From: a virus | Direction: 5' to 3' (one strand) | DNA: 35,775 bases | Virus record (IMG/VR): IMGVR_UViG_3300027759_000226 | Location: 1 to 35,775 of that record | Part shown: positions 31,931-35,775 of the stretch, piece by piece | Layout: the number at the start of each line of letters is the position of its first letter | Position numbering within the stretch: the first letter of the stretch is position 1 | Made by a program: the position numbers and the translations under genes | Notes under the pieces: generated by a model | What the model saw: the letters and a program-made list of their open reading frames with translations, nothing else | What the model was told of the DNA's origin: nothing | Databases searched by the model: none

Positions 31931-32091
31931 GTTTTCTCCTGTGTAAACCATTGTGGACGCAAATCTTTTAACTGGCGCAATCTCAACTCAGGCACAGTTT
32001 TCCATTGGCAAACCGCTGGACGTTTAATGCCAAGAATCCTTGCAAGCTCAGCCTGTGAGCCTGCCAACTGAATTAATTGTTGTTTTGTCAT
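31927..32091 (-). CDS. Cro-like DNA-binding regulator, 54 aa
   Basis: The start ATG 32091 gives MTKQQLIQLAGSQAELARIL, then GIKRPAVCQW: a helix-turn-helix at about 12-31 of the Cro/YdaS kind. The longer frame would run through the promoter and is rejected. There is no Shine-Dalgarno. TACAAT ends 6 bases before the ATG, so the message is probably leaderless. It faces the early rightward genes, and a palindrome in the opposite promoter is a likely operator. No CI-type partner or integrase is seen, so it may simply time early transcription. Confidence 0.78.
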   Translation of the reverse strand: MTKQQLIQLAGSQAELARILGIKRPAVCQWKTVPELRLRQLKDLRPQWFTQEKT

Positions 32092-32097
32092 GGGTGA

Positions 32098-32126
32098 ATT
32101 GTAAAGCCAGATTAACAAAATAACAA
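32098..32126 (-). promoter_or_regulatory. Leftward promoter for the Cro-like gene
   Basis: On the minus strand TTGTTA (32121-32126) and TACAAT (32098-32103) are spaced by 17 bases. The match is 4 of 6 and 5 of 6 to consensus. The predicted start falls at about the ATG (32091), which implies a leaderless transcript. Confidence 0.6.
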
Positions 32127-32165
32127 CATTAGGGTTTGTCCCTAGAAAATAATTGAAAAAAGTGC

Positions 32166-32194
32166 TTGACCTGTGGTTAAGTTTGCTTAACAAT
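32166..32194 (+). promoter_or_regulatory. Rightward early promoter
   Basis: TTGACC (32166-32171), a 17-base spacer and AACAAT (32189-32194) form a promoter directed at the gene starting at 32240. A 16-base palindrome sits inside the spacer and overlaps the -10. A strong AGGAGGT Shine-Dalgarno follows before ATG 32240. Confidence 0.55.
32176..32191. promoter_or_regulatory. Operator palindrome
   Basis: GTTAAG-TTTG-CTTAAC is a perfect inverted repeat placed between the -35 and -10 of the rightward promoter. A dimeric helix-turn-helix protein bound here would block RNA polymerase. The adjacent Cro-like protein is the obvious candidate. No second perfect copy was seen in the control region. Confidence 0.6.
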
Positions 32195-32239
32195 ACATTC
32201 ATTCCCCAGCACAACGCATAGGGTCTTTTAGGAGGTCAC

Positions 32240-32428
32240 ATGACCGATTTCACTTTCTCTCCCACTGATTTCAATGCCACCACTATTCTTGTGGTTGCCA
32301 ACACCCCAGACGCTAAACAGTACTTAGCAGAACGCTTTGGTCTTGGCTGTGTGTCTCTTGAAATTCGCAAATCTGCTGCGCCAGAGTTTGCGGATTCTTT
32401 TGAGTTCCAAGGCTTGTCTTACGCTTAA
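32240..32428 (+). CDS. First early protein, 62 aa, unknown function
   Basis: ATG 32240 with a near-perfect AGGAGGT Shine-Dalgarno. It begins MTDFTFSPTDFNATTILVVA and has a beta-alpha look (LVVANTPDAKQYLAERFGLG, then EIRKSAAPEFADSFEF). No signal peptide or metal motif. As the first gene after the regulated promoter it would be made early and strongly, and could be a host-takeover or anti-defence protein. That is inference from position only. Confidence 0.65.
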   Translation: MTDFTFSPTDFNATTILVVANTPDAKQYLAERFGLGCVSLEIRKSAAPEFADSFEFQGLSYA

Positions 32429-32434
32429 CTTAAC

Positions 32435-32448
32435 GGGGCGCAAGCCCC
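32435..32448 (+). other. Hairpin with GNRA tetraloop
   Basis: GGGGC-GCAA-GCCCC forms a 5-bp stem with a GNRA loop, just after the stop of the first early gene and before the Shine-Dalgarno of the next. No T run follows. It may stabilise or process the early message. Confidence 0.4.
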
Positions 32449-32463
32449 TACAAAGGAACAACC

Positions 32464-32586
32464 ATGTTTGACATTGAAACCTATAAAAAACCAACCGATT
32501 GGGCGCAAGTCGCCCTATATGTTGTCTCCGTTGCCGCCATTGTGGTGGTTGCCCTTGACCTTTTTGTTTGGAGAGCATCATGCTGA
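32464..32586 (+). CDS. Small single-pass membrane protein, 40 aa
   Basis: A gene below usual length cut-offs. AAGGA precedes ATG 32464. A hydrophilic N-terminus (MFDIETYKKPTDWAQ) is followed by one clear membrane helix (about 16-36, VALYVVSVAAIVVVALDLFV) and a short basic end. The last bases overlap the next gene. It is made in the early period. The role could be membrane exclusion or host modulation, but nothing proves this. Confidence 0.6.
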   Translation: MFDIETYKKPTDWAQVALYVVSVAAIVVVALDLFVWRASC

Positions 32587-32855
32587 ATGATGGCGAACAA
32601 GGCACTTTTGTTGAATATCTTGACCAGTACGGTGAAGTCAAAGTCGATTGGACTTGGTATGACGGCGATGATTGGGAAATGGACGGTCATTTTGATGTGT
32701 TCATTTCCTGCGGTGATCTGGATATTACTTATGACATTCCAAAAGAATCATTCAACTACATTTATCGGTGCGTTAAGGAACGCGCTGGTTATGAGTCACC
32801 CAACATCAAACGTGTCGGGTTTGTGATCAACGGTTTAGCCAACAACATTTTTTGA
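32580..32855 (+). CDS. Acidic early hypothetical protein, 91 aa
   Basis: The start chosen is ATG 32580 with GGAGAG upstream; a TTG further upstream is less likely. The product begins MLNDGEQGTFVEYLDQYGEV and is strongly acidic with many aromatic residues (VDWTWYDGDDWEMDGHFDVF). It then becomes mixed and ends NGLANNIF. The acidic surface resembles DNA-mimic or anti-restriction proteins, but no specific motif supports this. Confidence 0.6.
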   Translation: MLNDGEQGTFVEYLDQYGEVKVDWTWYDGDDWEMDGHFDVFISCGDLDITYDIPKESFNYIYRCVKERAGYESPNIKRVGFVINGLANNIF

Positions 32856-32863
32856 GGATCAAA

Positions 32864-33145
32864 ATGAAATATGCACTTTTACTTTTGGCAATGGTTGGAT
32901 GCGCCAGCCAGCAGCCAGCACCTGTTTACACAATGCGCCCAGAACCAGTTCCGCAAAACACCACGCAGGAATTGATCATGGATAAACAAATCCAGCCAAT
33001 GGGCAGGAATGAAGTAATTGACGGGGTTAAGCAATGCGAGTCGTCAGGGCTTCGCGCTATCCCTATCTACGCCAAACGCAAGATCAATGGCTACACGGTG
33101 GAAACCGTTGTTGAAGTTACTTGTGGCCCACGTTACACATACTAA
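32864..33145 (+). CDS. Putative lipoprotein, 93 aa
   Basis: The start ATG 32864 gives MKYALLLLAMVGCASQQPAP: a short signal peptide and lipobox with C13 as the lipidated residue. A Pro/Gln-rich linker follows, then a compact domain (VIDGVKQCESSGLRAIPIYA, KRKINGYTVETVVEVTCGP) with two cysteines. It would be anchored in a host membrane. A place in the early unit suggests superinfection exclusion or envelope modification rather than lysis. The lipobox is clear; the role is inferred. Confidence 0.7.
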   Translation: MKYALLLLAMVGCASQQPAPVYTMRPEPVPQNTTQELIMDKQIQPMGRNEVIDGVKQCESSGLRAIPIYAKRKINGYTVETVVEVTCGPRYTY

Positions 33146-33154
33146 GGAGAAACC

Positions 33155-33721
33155 ATGAAACAGATTGCAACCGCATTGGTCAAAGCACAAAAGGCATTTG
33201 GGCCTGCTTTAAAGTCATCTACAAACCCGCATTTCAAGTCGCGCTATGCTGACCTGTCTGCCTGCGTGGAAGCTGTTATTACAGGCTTAAACGACAATGG
33301 CATAGCATTGATTCAGAAATGCTATGACTGCGCCACAGGCGTGATGGTGGAAACCATGTTTGTGCATGAAAGTGGCGAAATGCTGGAATGCGGCATTCTC
33401 CATGTGCCTGCCAGCAAACAAGACCCACAGGGCTACGGATCAGCACTGACCTATGCTAGACGCTATTCCCTGATGGCTGCTTGCGGTATTGCACCAGAAG
33501 ATGATGACGGTAACAGCGCCAGCCGCAAAACTGAAATTAAATCAAACGTCAACGAAAGCCAAGTAGCTGACCTGATGGCGGCAATGGATGAAACCACCAC
33601 GCTGGAAGAACTTCAGAAAACCTACAAAGCCGCTTATGCCGCAGCCAACGGCGACCCAGCTTGGCAAAAGAAAGTCATTGCGCGTAAAGATGAAAAGAAA
33701 ACACAGTTGGAGGTTAAATAA
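33155..33721 (+). CDS. ERF-family single-strand annealing protein
   Basis: 188 residues. The N-terminal domain (about 1-125) reads as ERF: MKQIATALVKAQKAFGPALK, NPHFKSRYADLSACVEAV, GIALIQKCY, and SALTYARRYSLMAACGIAPEDDDGN. ERF anneals complementary single strands in phage recombination and genome circularisation. The C-terminal helix (about 140-188) is variable in the family. Its TAA is directly followed by the exonuclease ATG, the typical annealase-exonuclease pairing. Good Shine-Dalgarno (AAGGAG). Confidence 0.87.
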   Translation: MKQIATALVKAQKAFGPALKSSTNPHFKSRYADLSACVEAVITGLNDNGIALIQKCYDCATGVMVETMFVHESGEMLECGILHVPASKQDPQGYGSALTYARRYSLMAACGIAPEDDDGNSASRKTEIKSNVNESQVADLMAAMDETTTLEELQKTYKAAYAAANGDPAWQKKVIARKDEKKTQLEVK

Positions 33722-34332
33722 TGGAACAGCGTTCAGAAGATTGGTTTGCTGCTCGATGCGGCAAAGTCACCGCCAGCCGCGTAGCAGACATTATTGCCAA
33801 GACCAAAACAGGTTACAGCACCAGCAGGGAAAACTACCTAGCCCAGATTGTGTGTGAACGCATGACAGGCAAACCCGCAGAATCTTATTCAAACAGCGCC
33901 ATGCAATGGGGTACTGACCAAGAACCCTTTGCCCGTGCCGCTTATGAGTTGATTAAAGACGTTTTAGTGGAAGAAGTGGGGTTTGTATTGCACCCCAACA
34001 TTTCAGAAGCTGGTGCGTCCCCTGACGGGCTTGTGGGGTTGTTTGGATTGGTAGAAATCAAATGCCCTAACACTGCCACGCATATCAGCACATTGCTGGA
34101 TCAAAAAGTGCCAGAAAAATACAACACACAAATGCAATGGCAAATGGCTTGTACTCAGCGCCAATGGTGCGACTTTGTAAGTTTTGACCCACGCATGGCA
34201 GAGGGTTTGCAATTGTTCATCAAACGGGTTGAATTTGACCCACTCTATGTAGCCAACCTTGAAAAAGAAGTTTTGAATTTCTTATTTGATGTTGAATACA
34301 AAATTAATCAACTTAACAAACTAAAGGACTGA
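33721..34332 (+). CDS. YqaJ-like recombination exonuclease
   Basis: 203 residues. The PD-(D/E)XK fold of lambda-exonuclease type shows E68 in WGTDQEPFAR, D102 in GASPDG, and E112 and K114 in LVEIKCPN. Q137 to W140 (QMQW) is the conserved fourth motif, and an N-terminal RSEDWFAARCGKVTAS segment is also typical. It degrades one strand to give 3-prime tails for the ERF annealase. The start overlaps the ERF stop by one base. The full domain is present and looks active. Confidence 0.9.
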   Translation: MEQRSEDWFAARCGKVTASRVADIIAKTKTGYSTSRENYLAQIVCERMTGKPAESYSNSAMQWGTDQEPFARAAYELIKDVLVEEVGFVLHPNISEAGASPDGLVGLFGLVEIKCPNTATHISTLLDQKVPEKYNTQMQWQMACTQRQWCDFVSFDPRMAEGLQLFIKRVEFDPLYVANLEKEVLNFLFDVEYKINQLNKLKD

Positions 34333-34333
34333 A

Positions 34334-34582
34334 ATGAAAAAGATTAAAAACATTGTTGTCATCACTGGCACTTACACAAACAAAGACGGTCAGGAAAAGA
34401 AACGCTACCAGACCATTGGCAGTTTGTTTGAAGATGGTGAAAACTTAAAGATCAAGCTGGACACAATCCCATTGGTGGATGGTGGCTGGACGGGTTGGGC
34501 AAACTGCTATGAATTGGAAGATCGAGCAGAAAAGCCACGCAAATCCAGCTTTGACGATATGCCCAGCGACATACCGTTTTAA
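34334..34582 (+). CDS. Small protein with SSB-like acidic C-terminal tip
   Basis: 82 residues. The body is beta-rich (NIVVITGTYTNKDGQEKKRY, then TIGSLFEDGENLKIKLDTIP), compatible with a small OB-like fold. The C-terminus DDMPSDIPF resembles the acidic DDIPF tail by which SSB proteins recruit repair and replication enzymes. It lies right after the annealase and exonuclease genes. A single-strand DNA-binding role is likely, though not proven by a known family match. The gene starts two bases after the exonuclease stop. Confidence 0.7.
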   Translation: MKKIKNIVVITGTYTNKDGQEKKRYQTIGSLFEDGENLKIKLDTIPLVDGGWTGWANCYELEDRAEKPRKSSFDDMPSDIPF

Positions 34583-34591
34583 GGAGTAACC

Positions 34592-34891
34592 ATGCTGCAT
34601 CCAAGAGTCAGAAACACCGACCCTTTGACCAGTTGGCAGGCGGCAGGGTCTGCAAAAGACCTTGCCAGCCGCCATGCTCGTTTGATTGTGGATTGCTTAG
34701 AAAAATATGGCGCACTGGGTAAAGATGGCATTGCTGCCCAGACGGGTCTGGAATCCATGCAAGTCGCCAGACGCTTGCATGAACTGGAACGCGATGGCGA
34801 AATCTGCTTGACAGGTAAAGTGGTTAAATCAAAATCAGGACGCATGGAACGCGAATGGAAAATCACACCGATGCAAAGGGAATTAATATGA
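34592..34891 (+). CDS. Winged-helix DNA-binding protein
   Basis: 99 residues, with AAGGAG before ATG 34592. The N-terminus RNTDPLTSWQAAGSAKDL is a recurring motif of phage proteins that carry a winged helix. The domain (about 30-92) shows RLIVDCLEKYGALGKDGIAA, QTGLESMQVARRLHELERDG and a wing (EICLTGKVVKSKSGRMEREW). It may regulate early genes or help recombination. The stop overlaps the next start. Confidence 0.72.
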   Translation: MLHPRVRNTDPLTSWQAAGSAKDLASRHARLIVDCLEKYGALGKDGIAAQTGLESMQVARRLHELERDGEICLTGKVVKSKSGRMEREWKITPMQRELI

Positions 34892-35070
34892 CCGAACCTG
34901 ATAAATCCACTACGCCAGAATTTCAAAAAACACTTGGTGACTTGTACGATTCTGGCTGGAATGCTGCGCTAGAAATGGCTGCGTTTAGGGTTGAACATGA
35001 ATTCATTAAGGCGTTTGGCAAAGATACGCTGTCAAGCATGGCTATTTATATTCGGAGTCTTAAGAAATGA
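34888..35070 (+). CDS. Small helical hypothetical protein, 60 aa
   Basis: The start is ATG 34888 in an ATGA overlap with the winged-helix gene. The product is MTEPDKSTTPEFQKTLGDLY followed by SGWNAALEMAAFRVEHEFIK and ends LKK. The sequence SGWNAALEMA is common in small phage proteins of mixed location. Probably one helical domain. Its stop overlaps the next tiny gene. Confidence 0.6.
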   Translation: MTEPDKSTTPEFQKTLGDLYDSGWNAALEMAAFRVEHEFIKAFGKDTLSSMAIYIRSLKK

Positions 35071-35147
35071 CACAAGATGAAATCATTGAGATGGCTAGAC
35101 GGGCTGGCTTTGATTGGTCTGGTAAATATAAGAAAGGTGAAAAATGA
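35067..35147 (+). CDS. Tiny ORF, 26 aa, truncated copy of the junction-spanning gene
   Basis: The start overlaps the previous stop (ATGA) and its own stop overlaps the next start (ATGA). It reads MTQDEIIEMARRAGFDWSGK plus six residues. The gene starting at 35440 begins MTQNEIYEMANQAGIESDWS, so this is the N-terminus of the same family cut short. It may be a decayed duplicate kept for translational coupling, or a real mini-protein. Confidence 0.5.
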   Translation: MTQDEIIEMARRAGFDWSGKYKKGEK

Positions 35148-35443
35148 GAGAAATTATTGAATACGAATGTGAAATCTGTGGTTGTATATACAGAGACAAA
35201 GAAGACGCAGCTAAGTGCGAATCCATACCAATCCAGCACGACAAAGGTGTAAAGGTTGGTGACGTTGTTCGCATCACTAGGGGCGATAATGTTGAACAGC
35301 TTGCAAAGGTCACGGCAATTTCCATAAATAAGCGTGGTTGGGGGCCAGCCATTTATGACCACAGTGTTTCGCTGGTAGCAGATGTGATTGACTCTTGGGG
35401 GTCATGTTTACTTACTTTTGATTCGTATGAGGTGGTGACATGA
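35144..35443 (+). CDS. Zinc-ribbon-like hypothetical protein, 99 aa
   Basis: C9, C12 and C14 (YECEICGCIY) with C25 form a small metal-binding N-terminus. The rest is beta-rich (GVKVGDVVRITRGDNVEQLA, KVTAISINKRGWGPAIYDHS), resembling an SH3-like or KOW-like barrel. It could bind nucleic acid. It lies between two members of the MTQ-EI family and overlaps both by ATGA. Confidence 0.6.
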   Translation: MREIIEYECEICGCIYRDKEDAAKCESIPIQHDKGVKVGDVVRITRGDNVEQLAKVTAISINKRGWGPAIYDHSVSLVADVIDSWGSCLLTFDSYEVVT

Positions 35444-35775
35444 CACAAAATGAAATCTATGAGATGGCTAACCAAGCAGGGATTGAAAGTGACTGGAGTT
35501 TTGATTTTAAATTGCGTCTTGAAGCCTTTGCCAAACTGGTAGCCGCCAAAGCCATTGCAGAGTTGGAAAACCAAGAACGTAACTTTTGCCCACGATGCGG
35601 CAAACGCACAAAATACATTCACACTTGCACACCACCACAGCGCATAGAGCAAGAGCCTGTAACGTGGCGCAATGCGGCGATTCGTGTTGGTGAAGATTTA
35701 TGTTCTGTTGGGCCTATTGGCTATTACGACATGACCGCAAATCAATGGCTTGATTGGGCGCTTAGTGTTGTGACA
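35440..35775 (+). CDS. N-terminal part of junction-spanning phage protein
   Basis: ATG 35440 overlaps the previous stop. The N-terminus is MTQNEIYEMANQAGIESDWS, followed by a helix (EAFAKLVAAKAIAELENQ) and a Cys motif: CPRCG then HTC, which could hold zinc. The frame runs off the window, but because the last 126 bases equal 8-133 it continues to TGA 269-271, giving 157 residues in all. Many proteobacterial phages carry proteins with this beginning, often in several copies. Function unknown. Confidence 0.75.
   Translation, partial: MTQNEIYEMANQAGIESDWSFDFKLRLEAFAKLVAAKAIAELENQERNFCPRCGKRTKYIHTCTPPQRIEQEPVTWRNAAIRVGEDLCSVGPIGYYDMTANQWLDWALSVVT
35650..35775. repeat. Right copy of terminal direct repeat
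   Basis: Identical over 126 bases to 8-133. It ends exactly at the window edge. The unique circular length implied is 35642 bases. Confidence 0.9.

Noticed and set aside
1-35775. tRNA genes, integrase and attachment site
   Set aside because: No cloverleaf with a T-arm signature was noticed in the gaps, and no tyrosine or serine recombinase motif appears in any open frame. A tRNA search program would settle the first point.

Overview
The window is an essentially complete genome map of a tailed double-stranded DNA phage, best described as a podovirus with a P22-like head and tail-neck. The portal, scaffold, coat, gp4-like and gp10-like tail accessory proteins and ejection proteins all read as P22-type, and there is no tape measure, sheath or major tail tube. 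The last 126 bases repeat bases 8-133 exactly, and one gene reads through the joined ends. The map is therefore probably circular (about 35.64 kb unique), as expected for a headful-packaging phage. No integrase, CI-type repressor, DNA polymerase, primase or RNA polymerase is visible. The host is inferred to be a Gram-negative, perhaps a freshwater betaproteobacterium, from the style of the accessory genes (DUF1364-like nuclease, DUF1376-like replication protein, lipoprotein, Shine-Dalgarno use). This is not proven.

Layout. A divergent control region at about 32.09-32.24 kb separates two transcription units. Rightward (+) from 32.24 kb, through the circular junction, to 0.69 kb runs an early unit. 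It holds small unknown proteins, a lipoprotein, an ERF annealing protein, a YqaJ-type exonuclease, a small protein with an SSB-like acidic tail, a winged-helix protein and several tiny genes. Leftward (-) from 32.09 kb runs a Cro-like regulator, a secreted Cys-rich peptide, a DUF1376 replication-type protein, a C5-cytosine methyltransferase, a VRR-NUC nuclease, a CysH/DndC-like PP-loop protein, a DpdA-like base transglycosylase, a YhhQ/VUT-type transporter and a DUF1364 nuclease. A strong terminator closes this stretch at 25.85 kb.

Downstream, and probably from its own extended -10 promoter, the morphogenesis region continues leftward. It starts with small proteins, a phage-encoded GroES, the terminase pair, portal, scaffold and coat. 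A second terminator follows at 17.2 kb. Then come tail fibres, fibre-associated small proteins, gp4-like, gp10-like, ejection proteins, a tail-collar fibre, and a lysis block (membrane proteins, a 3TM-type holin and an M15 peptidase endolysin) that ends at 0.69 kb, tail-to-tail with the early unit.

The most interesting part is the 26.6-30.9 kb stretch. A DpdA-like enzyme (exchanges guanine for a 7-deazaguanine in DNA) overlaps a preQ0-type transporter, with a PP-loop enzyme and a full C5-methylase close by. This looks like a compact salvage-type DNA hypermodification and anti-restriction locus. Other notable items are a dual-frame overlap, a nonsense-interrupted ORF between the terminase genes, two apparently leaderless genes, an operator palindrome inside a promoter, and a beta-rich domain inserted three times in two tail accessory proteins.
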